This document shows positions 1 through 8,424 of a stretch of DNA of 64,000 bases, piece by piece. The translations under genes were made by a program, and so were the position numbers. The DNA is from an uncultured Eubacteriales bacterium. GTDB taxonomy: Bacteria > Bacillota > Clostridia > Christensenellales > UBA1242. The first letter of the stretch is position 1. Every line of letters starts with the position of its first letter. The notes under the pieces are model-generated. The model was not told the origin of the DNA. It searched no databases and saw only the letters and a list, made by a program, of their open reading frames with translations. The DNA lies in contig CARNVA010000001.1 in the NCBI GenBank assembly GCA_949031345.1, forward strand, positions 103,136 through 167,135, given 5' to 3'.

Positions 1-1692
1 TACTTTGAAGATGACAATGTTGACTATATGTCAGCCGTTGTAAATGTATATAAAGTTGTTCGCGAAAGTGGCAATGTTGTTGGAAAAGTTGCAATGCAAT
101 CTTCAAATATGCGCACAGAGTTTGACACAAACAGAGACAGCTTTATGGTTAAAGCAGGCTCATTCCGTGCCTCAACTGCTGGCGAGTATCAAGTGGCAAT
201 CACAGTAAAAGATGCTGGAAACAACAGCTTTACAACATACTTTAAATATAATGTTGAAGGCGGGCAAGTATTTGAAACTCCAGAAATAGAAAATATCACT
301 TCTGAAACTATCGAAATTGAAGCTGGAAAAGCTTACTACCTTGTTCCACCAACACTTTCAATAAATGAGTCAGAGGGGTATGGATATATTGGTATCGGTG
401 ATGATGACGACGCTAAGACAGCAACTTATTATACAACAACCATTTTATCTTCAACTGATGACTATGAGCTTACTAAATACTACTTCACTGGAAGCAAGAA
501 AGGAGTATTCAAACTTCAATATAAAGTATTCTTGATGCAATATTCAAAAGATTCTAAGGTCTTTGCAGCATCAAAAGCTGAGGCTGAGGCTTCTGATGGA
601 ATGATTTATCTTGAAAATGGAAAGCTTCACTACTATAAAAACGGACAAGATTATTTCGTATTTATAAATTCTGTTGAAAATGAAGATGGCGAAGTTGTAG
701 ATTATGTTTTGGGTGCAAATACAAGTCTTCAAGGCATTGGAACAGAGCTTGGAAGTGAAGACAAGAAAGTGCTTGGCGAAATTGTAAAAGTTTACACTTG
801 TGAAAGCAAAATTCAAACCATCAATGTTGGTGGCGTTGAAATGGATATCACTCTTGAAGACGGAATTTACAAAGATTCTTACGAGACTCTTGGTGAAAAA
901 ATCAACATTGTTAAACCAAACAATATCGAGTATAATGGTGAAGGTTATCAGACAAACAATGCTGACTCAACGGTTACAATTACAAAGACTTCTGGAAATA
1001 CAACAACTACTCTTGCAACTCTCAACTTTGCTGATTGGGAAAAAGATGTTCCAGAAAACAACACAAACTTTGAAGTTGACCAAAAGGGCAATGTTAAACT
1101 TGTTCTTGCTGACAACGGCAGATATGTTATTCGCTATTCAATTCAAGCTATGGATAAAAACGGAATGAATGTTGGCGATGCAAAGACAGTTGAATATGCA
1201 ATCAAAAACGGTGATGTTGTTGCTCCTGAGCTTGAGCTTGGCAAAAACCTCGTTAAAGCAAAATATAGACTTGGCGACACTATGACAATCAACCTTGCTG
1301 GAATTACTGTAAATGATGCTGTGACAGAAGACAGAAATGAGCTTCTTAAGTCAATGAATGTTCGTCTTAAAAACACAACACAAGACTCAAGTTATATTAC
1401 TTTGACAAATGAAGGTAATCCAGAAGATGGAGAATATATCTTCACAAAGAAACTTGAAAGTGCTGGAAGCTATACTCTTACAATCAGCATTAAAGATAAG
1501 GCTGGCAATGAGACTTCTCAATCAGTTTCATTTGAAGTGTCAACTGATGAAAGTAAAGATATCAATGTTAAAGAAGTTATGGGCGGCGTAATGATTGGAA
1601 TTTCTGTTGCTCTTCTTGCAGGCGTTGTAATCTACTTCATTGTAAGCAAAGTTAAGCTTGACAAGAAAGAAAAGTCATATAAAGACAAATAA
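1..1692 (+). CDS. C-terminal part of a large surface-anchored protein with Ig-like repeats
   Basis: The reading frame is open from the first base of the window, so the gene begins upstream and only its last 563 codons are seen. The visible part has several beta-rich Ig-like or cadherin-like segments ending in motifs such as YQVAITVKDAGNN, YSIQAMDKNG and YTLTISIKDKAGNE, which recur about every 150-200 residues. The C-terminus has one hydrophobic helix (VMIGISVALLAGVVIYFIV) followed by a short Lys-rich tail, so the protein is probably held in the membrane with the repeats outside. No LPXTG motif is visible. Function is unknown; adhesion or an extracellular scaffold role is an inference. Confidence 0.8.
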   Translation, partial: YFEDDNVDYMSAVVNVYKVVRESGNVVGKVAMQSSNMRTEFDTNRDSFMVKAGSFRASTAGEYQVAITVKDAGNNSFTTYFKYNVEGGQVFETPEIENITSETIEIEAGKAYYLVPPTLSINESEGYGYIGIGDDDDAKTATYYTTTILSSTDDYELTKYYFTGSKKGVFKLQYKVFLMQYSKDSKVFAASKAEAEASDGMIYLENGKLHYYKNGQDYFVFINSVENEDGEVVDYVLGANTSLQGIGTELGSEDKKVLGEIVKVYTCESKIQTINVGGVEMDITLEDGIYKDSYETLGEKINIVKPNNIEYNGEGYQTNNADSTVTITKTSGNTTTTLATLNFADWEKDVPENNTNFEVDQKGNVKLVLADNGRYVIRYSIQAMDKNGMNVGDAKTVEYAIKNGDVVAPELELGKNLVKAKYRLGDTMTINLAGITVNDAVTEDRNELLKSMNVRLKNTTQDSSYITLTNEGNPEDGEYIFTKKLESAGSYTLTISIKDKAGNETSQSVSFEVSTDESKDINVKEVMGGVMIGISVALLAGVVIYFIVSKVKLDKKEKSYKDK

Positions 1693-1752
1693 TAATTGAC
1701 ATTTTATAGCAGGCAGAGACATGCCTTGCAAGATTAAAATAGAAATTGATTT

Positions 1753-1787
1753 AAAAAAAGAGACTAAAATAAAAGTCTCTTTTTTAT
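1753..1787 (+). terminator. Intrinsic terminator of the surface-protein gene
   Basis: Stem AAAGAGACT/AGTCTCTTT with an 8-nt A-rich loop, followed by a T-run; it lies 60 nt after the stop codon. Confidence 0.85.
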
Positions 1788-1840
1788 TGACACAGTTTGG
1801 TTTTTCTCGAAAAAAACATTGCTTAAAAGCAAAGTTTTGC

Positions 1841-1869
1841 TTGACTTATAAGGGCTTTTGTGATATATT
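1841..1869 (+). promoter_or_regulatory. Promoter of rplU-prp-rpmA
   Basis: TTGACT at 1841-1846 and TATATT at 1864-1869 with a 17-bp spacer. Transcription should start near 1876, which leaves a leader of about 105 nt before rplU. Confidence 0.8.
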
Positions 1870-1875
1870 ATTTGA

Positions 1876-1965
1876 GTATCCGCATGTGTAGGGTCAATAA
1901 GCTCAATTTAGCATGAAATTTCTGCTTATGAAAAAATTGACACCCGTTTTGCAGCGAGTTTGGTT
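1876..1965 (+). promoter_or_regulatory. Structured 5' leader of rplU, possible L21 leader
   Basis: The leader can fold into a long imperfect helix: GGGTCAATAAGC near 1890-1901 pairs with GCTTATG and TTGACACCC near 1924-1945, closing over an inner AATTT/AAATT hairpin. Bacillota rplU operons often carry an L21 autoregulatory leader, and the position fits. I did not match it base by base to that family, so identity is inferred from position and structure. Confidence 0.45.
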
Positions 1966-1980
1966 AGAGGAGGTAAAAGA

Positions 1981-2289
1981 ATGTTTGCTATAGTTCAATG
2001 TGGTGGAAAGCAATACAGAGTAAGCGAAGGTGATGTAATCAGCGTAGAGAAAATCACTAATGCTGTTGGCGATAAAGTCAACCTTGATGTAATGCTTTTA
2101 AGTGATGGAGCAACTGTTGTTGCTGGAAATCCTATCGTTGCTGGTGCTGTATGCGAAGCTGAGGTTGTTGCTCACGGAAAAGGTGACAAAATCGTTGTTT
2201 TCAAATATAAGCCAAAGAAAAACGAAAGAAAGAAGCAAGGTCACAGACAACCATTTACTCAGTTAAAAATCACTTCTATTAAAAAGTAA
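1981..2289 (+). CDS. rplU: 50S ribosomal protein L21
   Basis: A 102-residue protein starting MFAIVQCGGKQYRV and containing the C-terminal KPKKNERKKQGHRQPFT segment typical of bacterial L21, which binds 23S rRNA in the large subunit. The start is the ATG 7 nt after AGAGGAGG (1966-1973); an earlier in-frame start at 1960 lies upstream of this site and is unlikely. First gene of the conserved rplU-prp-rpmA operon. Confidence 0.97.
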   Translation: MFAIVQCGGKQYRVSEGDVISVEKITNAVGDKVNLDVMLLSDGATVVAGNPIVAGAVCEAEVVAHGKGDKIVVFKYKPKKNERKKQGHRQPFTQLKITSIKK

Positions 2290-2297
2290 GGCCTTTT

Positions 2298-2621
2298 ATG
2301 ACAAAGATTACTTTTTATAAGAAAAACAACTTGATAATCGGCTTTGAGGTAAAAGGGCATACAGGAAAACATGATTTTGGAAAAGACATTTTATGCGCGC
2401 AACTTTCAACCGTTGCACAACTTGCTGTTGTGGGAGTTGAAGATGTTGGAAAAATGAAAGCTTTTCATGAAATCTCTGATGGATATCTGAAAATTTCTGT
2501 TAATGAAAAAGAAGCAGAAAAAGAAAAAATTCAGTTTTTGTTTAATACATGTTTGCAATCTTTTAAATCGATTATTTTAGGTGAAGAAAAATTCGCAAAA
2601 TTGGAGGTAAAAAATGTTTAA
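2298..2621 (+). CDS. prp: Ribosomal-processing cysteine protease Prp
   Basis: A 107-residue protein of the Prp (YsxB) family. The catalytic pair is visible as His21 in GHTG and Cys33 in DILCAQLS. In Bacillota this enzyme removes the N-terminal extension of L27 before ribosome assembly. It overlaps rpmA by 8 nt, and the L27 encoded next door carries the expected extension, so enzyme and substrate are co-translated. The C-terminal half is more divergent than the active-site half. Confidence 0.93.
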   Translation: MTKITFYKKNNLIIGFEVKGHTGKHDFGKDILCAQLSTVAQLAVVGVEDVGKMKAFHEISDGYLKISVNEKEAEKEKIQFLFNTCLQSFKSIILGEEKFAKLEVKNV

Positions 2622-2886
2622 GTTTAACGCTCAACTTTTTGCTCATAAAAAGGGTGGTGGTAGTACTAAAAACGGTCGTGATTCACAAAGCAAGCGTCTT
2701 GGAGTAAAAGCTTACGGCGGTGAAAATGTGACTGCAGGGTCTATCATCGTAAGACAGAGAGGAACAAGAATTTATCCTGGTGTCAATGTTGGCATGGGAA
2801 AAGATTATACACTCTTTGCAACTTGTGACGGCAAAGTTAAATTTGGTATGTCAAACGGCAAAAAGATTGTATCTATTGAAAAATAA
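2614..2886 (+). CDS. rpmA: 50S ribosomal protein L27 with Prp-cleavable N-terminus
   Basis: A 90-residue L27. The N-terminus MFKFNAQLF followed by AHKKGGGST is the Bacillota-type extension; by analogy cleavage falls after Phe9, exposing the tail that reaches the peptidyl-transferase centre. The body (KNGRDSQSKRLGVKAYGG) is highly conserved. GGAGG 8 nt before the ATG serves as ribosome site inside the end of prp. Confidence 0.97.
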   Translation: MFKFNAQLFAHKKGGGSTKNGRDSQSKRLGVKAYGGENVTAGSIIVRQRGTRIYPGVNVGMGKDYTLFATCDGKVKFGMSNGKKIVSIEK

Positions 2887-2889
2887 TTT

Positions 2890-2917
2890 AAAAGAGCTTG
2901 ATTTCAAGCTCTTTTTT
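2890..2917 (+). terminator. Terminator of rplU-prp-rpmA
   Basis: AAAAGAGCTTG/CAAGCTCTTTT stem with an ATTT loop and a T-run, 3 nt after the rpmA stop. Confidence 0.9.
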
Positions 2918-3083
2918 GATCATCTTTTAAAAGTGTTTAATAATAATTTTAGAATTTAATTTTAGATTTTAAAGAAATTTAATATTTTAATTTCTGGGAA
3001 TTGTATGTTTTTTCATTATAGAAATTATGTTTTTAATTTATAAATTGGATATATCATAATTTAAGAATATATTTAAGAAAAAC

Positions 3084-3109
3084 AAAAAAAGCTCGAAAGA
3101 GCTTTTTTT
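3084..3109 (-). terminator. Bidirectional-looking terminator for the unknown minus-strand gene
   Basis: AAAAAAAGCTC-GAAA-GAGCTTTTTTT, a GAAA tetraloop hairpin with A and T tracts on both sides, so it can stop transcription from either direction. It lies just after the stop of the 3142-3960 gene. The 160 nt between this and the rpmA terminator is A/T-rich with no gene seen. Confidence 0.8.
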
Positions 3110-3141
3110 TATAACAACTTTGCAATTTATGACGAGTTTGA

Positions 3142-3960
3142 TTATTTATCCAATTCGTCTTCTAAAGGCAAATCCAAGCATTCATTGTTTTTTGCTTCAG
3201 CTTGTGCTGTAAGTTTTTCAACTCTTGCTGGGTCAGTCATATATTCAATTCTTTTCTTAGCAAATTCTTCTTTTCCTGCAGGTGCATTTTCCACTTTAAG
3301 AGCAGCATAAGTTTCATTAAGTTTGGCAATATGGTCAACTAAATCTTCTTTAGTTTGAATGTCGTTTTTTGTCAAATAGTTGTTTACATAAATGTTGTAA
3401 CCAGCAACAATTGATTGACTTGGAACAAAAGCTCCCCATTCATTTTCAGTCATTTTTCCCACTGGTAAGCCCATCTTTTCGAGGATAGGTGCAAGGAACA
3501 TAAGGTCTTTTGCAACTTCATCAACACCGATGAGAGCGGTAGGGAGATGTTGATATAATCTCTTGTCGTTGTTTGCAGCATCTCTGTCATACTTCTTAGC
3601 ATTGTCAACTACCCATTTGTCATGAATTTCTTCCAAGATGTGCATAATTGCGTCAAGCATTTTTTCTTCGCTTTTGAAGTTGTTTAATACTTCAACGCCA
3701 AGTTGCCATGCTTCCGCGTCACTGAAATTCTTTTCGCCAGTAATATATCCTCTATCGATTTCTTTATTGCCTTTCAAAAGATATTTTTCAATACCTCTTT
3801 TTGCAGCTTCCACAGAGTCTCCAGCATAAGTAGTAGCGTTGAGATCTTCAAAAGAAGTTTCCTCAACAAGTTTTAAAGCGTCTTCAGCTTTCATTCCATT
3901 CCAAGCTAGTAAAGCATAATATTGTGCGACCTTTCCAGGTGCAAGTTTATTTAAATCCAT
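3142..3960 (-). CDS. Conserved-looking protein of unknown function
   Basis: A 272-residue soluble, mostly helical, acidic protein starting MDLNKLAPGKVAQYYALLAWNG. I do not recognise a family. No signal peptide or membrane segment is visible. The start was placed at the ATG preceded by AAAGGAGAGG; a further upstream in-frame ATG has no ribosome site. It stands alone with its own terminator and is convergent with the ribosomal operon. Confidence 0.8.
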   Translation of the reverse strand: MDLNKLAPGKVAQYYALLAWNGMKAEDALKLVEETSFEDLNATTYAGDSVEAAKRGIEKYLLKGNKEIDRGYITGEKNFSDAEAWQLGVEVLNNFKSEEKMLDAIMHILEEIHDKWVVDNAKKYDRDAANNDKRLYQHLPTALIGVDEVAKDLMFLAPILEKMGLPVGKMTENEWGAFVPSQSIVAGYNIYVNNYLTKNDIQTKEDLVDHIAKLNETYAALKVENAPAGKEEFAKKRIEYMTDPARVEKLTAQAEAKNNECLDLPLEDELDK

Positions 3961-4165
3961 AATAACCTCTCCTTTTATATGTCTATAGTATAACACATTT
4001 TAAATGTTAAATCAATAGTTTTGCAAAAAGTTTTAAACTTACAAATCTATATAGATTTTATATTTCAAAGCTGAAGAATAAAAATAAATAGTTCAAACAG
4101 CTTTCAAATTTTTAATATTGATTTGATTTTTCATATTTTTGTTATGCAAAAATTGTGGGTTGTGA

Positions 4166-4171
4166 TATAAT
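4166..4171 (+). promoter_or_regulatory. -10 element giving a possibly leaderless glycosylase mRNA
   Basis: A perfect TATAAT lies 6 nt before the glycosylase ATG (4178), with only a weak -35 (TTATGC at 4142, 18-bp spacer). If used, transcription would start at or next to the start codon. Confidence 0.5.
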
Positions 4172-4177
4172 GAAAAT

Positions 4178-5008
4178 ATGAAATACATAATAGAAAAAGA
4201 TGGAATTAAGGTTTATTCAAAAGAGGATTTTAATCCAGAGCATATCTTAGAATGCGGTCAGGTTTTTTGTTTTAAAAAGGAAGATGGAATTTACAAAGTT
4301 TTTCCTGGAAATTGTTATGCTGAAATATTTGAAGAAGCTGATTATTTTTATATTAAGACAAAAAACATTGATTATTTCGTCAATTTTTTTGATTTAAACA
4401 GCGATTATCAAGAAATAAAAGAAAAACTTTCAAGCTATGAGATTTTATATGAGCCTATTAAGTTTGGTCACGGTATAAGAATTTTAAATCAAGATTTATT
4501 TGAAACCATGATTTCTTTTATTATTTCTGCCAATAATAATATAAAGAGAATTAAACTTATTTTAAACAATTTAAGACAAAATTTGGGTGAAAAAATTGTT
4601 GAAGGAGTTTATTCTTTTCCATCTTATGAAAATCTTTTAAAGTGTGACGAAGCATTTTTTAAGACAATGGGGGCTGGTTATCGGGCGAGCTATTTATATA
4701 AAGTTTTAAGACAGATCAGTCCAGAAAAGCTGGATGATTTTAAAGCTCTTGATGATACTACTTTAAGAAATAAGCTTATTGAGCTTAGCGGAATTGGCCC
4801 AAAAGTCGCTGATTGTTTAATGCTTTTTGGCTTTCATAGAGGAGAGGTTTTTCCTGTTGATACATGGATTGAACAAATGTACAATAAATATTATTTCCCT
4901 CTTAAAAATAGGGAGCAGATAAGAAAAAATCTTGTAAGCGAGTTTGGTCAGCTTTCTGGTTATGCTCAACAATATTTATTTTTCTATCAACGCTCAGGTG
5001 ACAAATAG
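4178..5008 (+). CDS. ogg: 8-oxoguanine DNA glycosylase/AP lyase, OGG1 type
   Basis: A 276-residue base-excision repair enzyme that removes oxidised guanine. The N-terminal OGG domain (IKVYSKEDFNPEHILECGQVF) is followed by the helix-hairpin-helix-GPD core: LSGIGPKVADC contains the catalytic lysine (Lys209) and FPVDTW the catalytic aspartate (Asp228). Length fits bacterial OGG1-type enzymes. No Shine-Dalgarno sequence precedes the ATG, which agrees with a leaderless transcript. Monocistronic. Confidence 0.92.
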   Translation: MKYIIEKDGIKVYSKEDFNPEHILECGQVFCFKKEDGIYKVFPGNCYAEIFEEADYFYIKTKNIDYFVNFFDLNSDYQEIKEKLSSYEILYEPIKFGHGIRILNQDLFETMISFIISANNNIKRIKLILNNLRQNLGEKIVEGVYSFPSYENLLKCDEAFFKTMGAGYRASYLYKVLRQISPEKLDDFKALDDTTLRNKLIELSGIGPKVADCLMLFGFHRGEVFPVDTWIEQMYNKYYFPLKNREQIRKNLVSEFGQLSGYAQQYLFFYQRSGDK

Positions 5009-5127
5009 GGTTTATTTAAAAAAAATGTCAAAGCTTTTAAAAAATATAATTTTTAAAAGTCTGGCTTCAATTTTTAAAAGCCAGAGGCTATTAAAATAAA
5101 ATAATTTTGCTTTTAAAGTTTAGAGTG

Positions 5128-5156
5128 TTTACAATTCAATTTTTTTATGTTATAAT
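5128..5156 (+). promoter_or_regulatory. Promoter of the floA operon
   Basis: TTTACA (5128-5133) and TATAAT (5151-5156) separated by 17 bp. Predicted start near 5163, leaving a leader of about 160 nt. Confidence 0.8.
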
Positions 5157-5162
5157 TAAATA

Positions 5163-5321
5163 GAAAAAACAAATAATTCATTTTAATAGGAAAATTTAAG
5201 AAAATTTCAGTAAAAATGCTGTGTTTCACTTAAATTTTCAAGATATCTTCCAAATTTTAATGAAATTGTTTGGAAGTAAAAACTTTTCAGATGAAAGTTT
5301 TTGCTTAAAAAGGAGGGTTAT
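5163..5321 (+). promoter_or_regulatory. Three-hairpin 5' leader of floA
   Basis: Three helices follow each other: GAAAATTTAAG (5190-5200) with CTTAAATTTTC (5229-5239); CTTCCAAA (5247-5254) with TTTGGAAG (5269-5276); and AAAAACTTTTC (5278-5288) with GAAAGTTTTT (5293-5302), which ends in a T-run just before AAGGAGGG. The last hairpin could act as a weak terminator or hide the ribosome site. No known riboswitch class was recognised. Confidence 0.5.
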
Positions 5322-6350
5322 ATGTCATTATCAACACTTCTGAAATTCGGCACAACAGATATCGTGCTTGTTTCAGTATTCGGGGCAATCTTGCTTGGAA
5401 TTATTATTTATCTTTGTTTTGTTCCTATGAAAAATTATTTTACTGCATTGTTCTCAGGTGCATATATTCCTAGTTTCAGGCTTATAAGCATTAAAAATCG
5501 AAAGCTTATTGTTCCAAGCATTGTAAACAGTTATATTATGGCAAAGAAATCAAAGTTGAATATTGCGCTCAGAGATATTGAAAGTTTGTCTCTTTCAGGC
5601 GGTGATGTCGTTGAGGTTATCAAAGCGCTCAATCTTGCAAAAAACTCTGGTTTGAAGCTCAGTTTTGAGCTTGCAAGTGCAATTGAGCTTGCAAATCACA
5701 ATGTTATGCAAGCTGTTTCTGAAAGCATAAATTCAAAAGTCGTGACAATTGACGGTATAAAAGCGTTTGCGCAAAATGATATTGAAATTGAGGCAACTAT
5801 TAGACTTTCTGTTAAACTTGTTCTTGACAAATATATCAATGGTCTGGGGCTTAGTGATTTGAAGGGAACAATAAGTGCTTGGATACTTGAAAACATTTCT
5901 AAGACTAAAGACCACCGTGAAATTTTGAGAGAGCCAAACAGAAGTTTGCTTTCAAATCTTGATTTAAGAGTTGTTACACAAAAGTCTATGTATAATGTGC
6001 TTGACATCAATGTTGCGAATGTTGAAATCGGTCGTGACTTGAATGCTGAGAGAGAGCTTAAGAGTGCAGAAAAAGAGAAAGTTTATGCTTCAATTGAAGC
6101 TGAGCGTCGTAAGAATGCAGAAGAGATTAAAGAGCTTCGTATGAGAACAAAGACTGAAGAAATGAAGTCTGCTGTGCTTGAAGCTGAGGCTGATGTGCCA
6201 AGAGCTATTTCTCAGGCCATCAAGGAAGGAAGATTCTCTGTAATGGATTATTACAAACTTATGAATTTGCAAGCTGATACCGCAATGAGAAGGGCAATCA
6301 TAAACAGTAAAGGCGACGATGACGATAATGATGAAGGAGACTTCTTTTAA
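5322..6350 (+). CDS. floA: Flotillin-like membrane-microdomain protein FloA
   Basis: A 342-residue protein with an N-terminal membrane hairpin (IVLVSVFGAILLGIIIYLCFV), the FloA body (SINSKVVTIDGIKAFAQNDIEI), and a long C-terminal helical region rich in Glu/Ala/Arg that drives oligomerisation. FloA organises functional membrane microdomains on the cytoplasmic side. Start: ATG 9 nt after AAGGAGGG; an upstream in-frame TTG overlaps the third leader hairpin. The usual partner NfeD (YqeZ) is not encoded immediately upstream. Its stop overlaps the next start by one base (TAATG). Confidence 0.95.
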   Translation: MSLSTLLKFGTTDIVLVSVFGAILLGIIIYLCFVPMKNYFTALFSGAYIPSFRLISIKNRKLIVPSIVNSYIMAKKSKLNIALRDIESLSLSGGDVVEVIKALNLAKNSGLKLSFELASAIELANHNVMQAVSESINSKVVTIDGIKAFAQNDIEIEATIRLSVKLVLDKYINGLGLSDLKGTISAWILENISKTKDHREILREPNRSLLSNLDLRVVTQKSMYNVLDINVANVEIGRDLNAERELKSAEKEKVYASIEAERRKNAEEIKELRMRTKTEEMKSAVLEAEADVPRAISQAIKEGRFSVMDYYKLMNLQADTAMRRAIINSKGDDDDNDEGDFF

Positions 6351-6898
6351 TGAGTAACACAGTAATATATATAATTGTTGCTGTTTCTGTGGTTGTGGTG
6401 CTTGCCACAGTGTTTATCTTTCTCAGAATTTCAAACCATAAAAAAGCGAAAAAGCTTCAAGAAAATCTTAAAAAATTAAAACAAGAAGATAAAAACCAAG
6501 AGCTTGAAGAAAAAAATATTACGCTTGTAGCAGAGCAGCGTGGTGAAAATGTTTCAGAAGATGAAATATTTGGAGATGTTGGTCAGACTAGTGGGGGCGG
6601 CTTTTTCACAAGCGGAAAAAAAGAGGAAAACCTTGATGAAGTAAATTTTGATGAGGAATATTATCAACCTAAAGAAGAGGATGTTCCTAGAATGCCAAAT
6701 AGGCCAAGTTATCGTGAAGAGGATCGCAGTCGACAGGAGAGAGAACGCGACTTTGAAAAGTTTATGGATGAACATGCTTTTTCAAGAAAGGTTTTTGATA
6801 AAACGCTTCTTGATAAAATAAAAAAATTGCCACCGGAGATTAAGTCTATTATTATGGGCAATGTGTTTGACAAGTTTAATGGCGATGATGACAAATAG
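6350..6898 (+). CDS. Single-pass membrane protein of unknown function in the floA operon
   Basis: A 182-residue protein with an N-terminal transmembrane helix (VIYIIVAVSVVVVLATVFIF), a Lys/Glu-rich coiled-coil-like stretch, a low-complexity Gly/Glu/Arg linker and a conserved-looking C-terminal helix (LDKIKKLPPEIKSIIMGN). Translationally coupled to floA, so it may be a microdomain partner. It is not similar to NfeD. Function unknown. Confidence 0.8.
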   Translation: MSNTVIYIIVAVSVVVVLATVFIFLRISNHKKAKKLQENLKKLKQEDKNQELEEKNITLVAEQRGENVSEDEIFGDVGQTSGGGFFTSGKKEENLDEVNFDEEYYQPKEEDVPRMPNRPSYREEDRSRQERERDFEKFMDEHAFSRKVFDKTLLDKIKKLPPEIKSIIMGNVFDKFNGDDDK

Positions 6899-6943
6899 GT
6901 TATTTCAAGATATAGAAACTCTTATGTTAATAAAGATAAATTA

Positions 6944-6973
6944 TTCGCAAATTAAACTAAAAAAGACTATAAT
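6944..6973 (+). promoter_or_regulatory. Possible internal promoter before yqfC
   Basis: TATAAT at 6968-6973 with a weak TTCGCA 18 bp upstream. In Bacillus yqfC-yqfD belong to the mother-cell sigma-E regulon, but I do not see a clear sigma-E site here. Confidence 0.35.
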
Positions 6974-7045
6974 ATAAGTTTTAATTTAAAATATAAATAT
7001 AATATTCAATAAACACGCATAAACATATCTAAGTGGAGGTTGTGC

Positions 7046-7303
7046 GTGTTTAATTTTTTTGATGAGCTTAGAAAGAAAGCGCCAAGCAGTGAGCTTCTTG
7101 GAAACTTTAACATTGTCAATATGTCAGGCAAACTTGTCTATATTGAAGGTCATCAAGGAGTGACCGTTTTGACTTCAGAAATGATTGCTTTCAAAATAAA
7201 GAAAGGTCGAGTTGTGGTTGAGGGTGAAGATTTAAAGCTGGCTGAGCTTACTGACAACACCATGACCATAAATGGCACAATCAAAAAGATGGAGCAATTT
7301 TGA
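7046..7303 (+). CDS. yqfC: Sporulation protein YqfC
   Basis: An 85-residue protein of the YqfC/YabP family (LVYIEGHQGVTVLTSEMIAFKIKKG), small beta-rich proteins made in the mother cell during spore formation. The start is GTG at 7046, 6 nt after GGAGG (7035-7039); the in-frame TTG at 7040 overlaps that site. Immediately upstream of yqfD, as in other spore formers, which supports an endospore-forming host. Confidence 0.9.
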   Translation: MFNFFDELRKKAPSSELLGNFNIVNMSGKLVYIEGHQGVTVLTSEMIAFKIKKGRVVVEGEDLKLAELTDNTMTINGTIKKMEQF

Positions 7304-7305
7304 AT

Positions 7306-8424
7306 ATGAAGAAGAGTCGAACGCGATTACGTGTCAAGGGGCTTAATCAAGAGCGGGCAATAAATAATGTTGTTAAAAATGTAAAGATATTTAATTTTAG
7401 TCGACATAAGCATGATGAAAGTGATTTTGAAGTTGAATTTGGCAAGTCAAAACTTACAAAGAAGTTGCTTGAAGAAGAGGGGCTTAATGTCGAAATAATC
7501 TCCCATCATGGACTGGCCTCAAAATTGAAAGATGGCATTAAAAGATATGGAATAATTGCGGCATTGGTGATATGCAGCCTCTTTTATTGTCTTCAATATA
7601 ACTTTGTTTTAAAAATCGATGTATTTGGTATAGATGATGAGGGACAGTCGCGGATAAGTCAGTTTGTTGATGAAAATCTTTCGTCAAGATATAAGGGCAA
7701 AATAAATACCAAAAAGCTTGAGGTTTTGATCAAAGACAATTTTGAAGAGATAAGCTCGGTCAGTATTGCAATAGTGGGACAGTCGCTTGTTGTCAATTTG
7801 AATGAGGCTGTGCTGCCAGATGAAATGAAAGAAGGCAATGAAATAATCAGCAAGTTTGACGGGCTTATCACTGACATCAACTTGGTGCAAGGCACGCTTG
7901 CCGTTGATGTTGGCGACATTGTCAAAAAAGGTGATGTGCTTGTTTATCCTTATATAATTGATTCGCAAGGAGAACAGCGTGAAGTGACACCGAAAGCAGA
8001 TATTTTTGCAGATGTGTGGCTGAGTGAGAGTGAAACTTTTTATGATTTTTATATCACCACCGAGCGTACTGGCAAGTCTTTTACTATGAGTGAAATCTAT
8101 ATTGGGAAATTGCTTTTGTATTCAAATTCAAGTCAACTACCTTTTACTCAGTATGAACAACAGTCTTCAATTAAGGCAATTTCAAAAAATAATATTTTTC
8201 CGTTATATCGAAAAAAGACCACATTTTATGAAACCGTGACAAAAGAGGTGAGGCAAGATTTTGATGAAATGAAGGATAAAATAGTTGAAAAAGCTCGAGA
8301 AAAAACCTTGATTTTTTTGCAAGAAAATGAGATAATAAAAGAGGAAAATTATACTTTGCAAGAGGGCGGTGGCATTCATCAAATTGACTATATCATCACC
8401 GTCAATAGAAACATAGGAGGATAA
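7306..8424 (+). CDS. yqfD: Sporulation protein YqfD
   Basis: A 372-residue YqfD-family protein. It has an N-terminal cytoplasmic domain of about 85 residues, one membrane helix (IIAALVICSLFYCLQY) and a large outer domain with the VFGIDDEGQSRI start and EAVLPDEMKEGNEIISKFDGLI core. It is a sporulation protein of unknown biochemical role, needed in other Clostridia for late spore development. The start is either ATG 7306 or the overlapping TTG 7300, both behind GGAG at 7291. It ends one base before the ybeY ATG. Confidence 0.9.
   Translation: MKKSRTRLRVKGLNQERAINNVVKNVKIFNFSRHKHDESDFEVEFGKSKLTKKLLEEEGLNVEIISHHGLASKLKDGIKRYGIIAALVICSLFYCLQYNFVLKIDVFGIDDEGQSRISQFVDENLSSRYKGKINTKKLEVLIKDNFEEISSVSIAIVGQSLVVNLNEAVLPDEMKEGNEIISKFDGLITDINLVQGTLAVDVGDIVKKGDVLVYPYIIDSQGEQREVTPKADIFADVWLSESETFYDFYITTERTGKSFTMSEIYIGKLLLYSNSSQLPFTQYEQQSSIKAISKNNIFPLYRKKTTFYETVTKEVRQDFDEMKDKIVEKAREKTLIFLQENEIIKEENYTLQEGGGIHQIDYIITVNRNIGG

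Noticed and set aside
571..816. Minus-strand frame within the surface-protein gene
   Set aside because: Low-complexity shadow of the plus-strand gene with no ribosome site.
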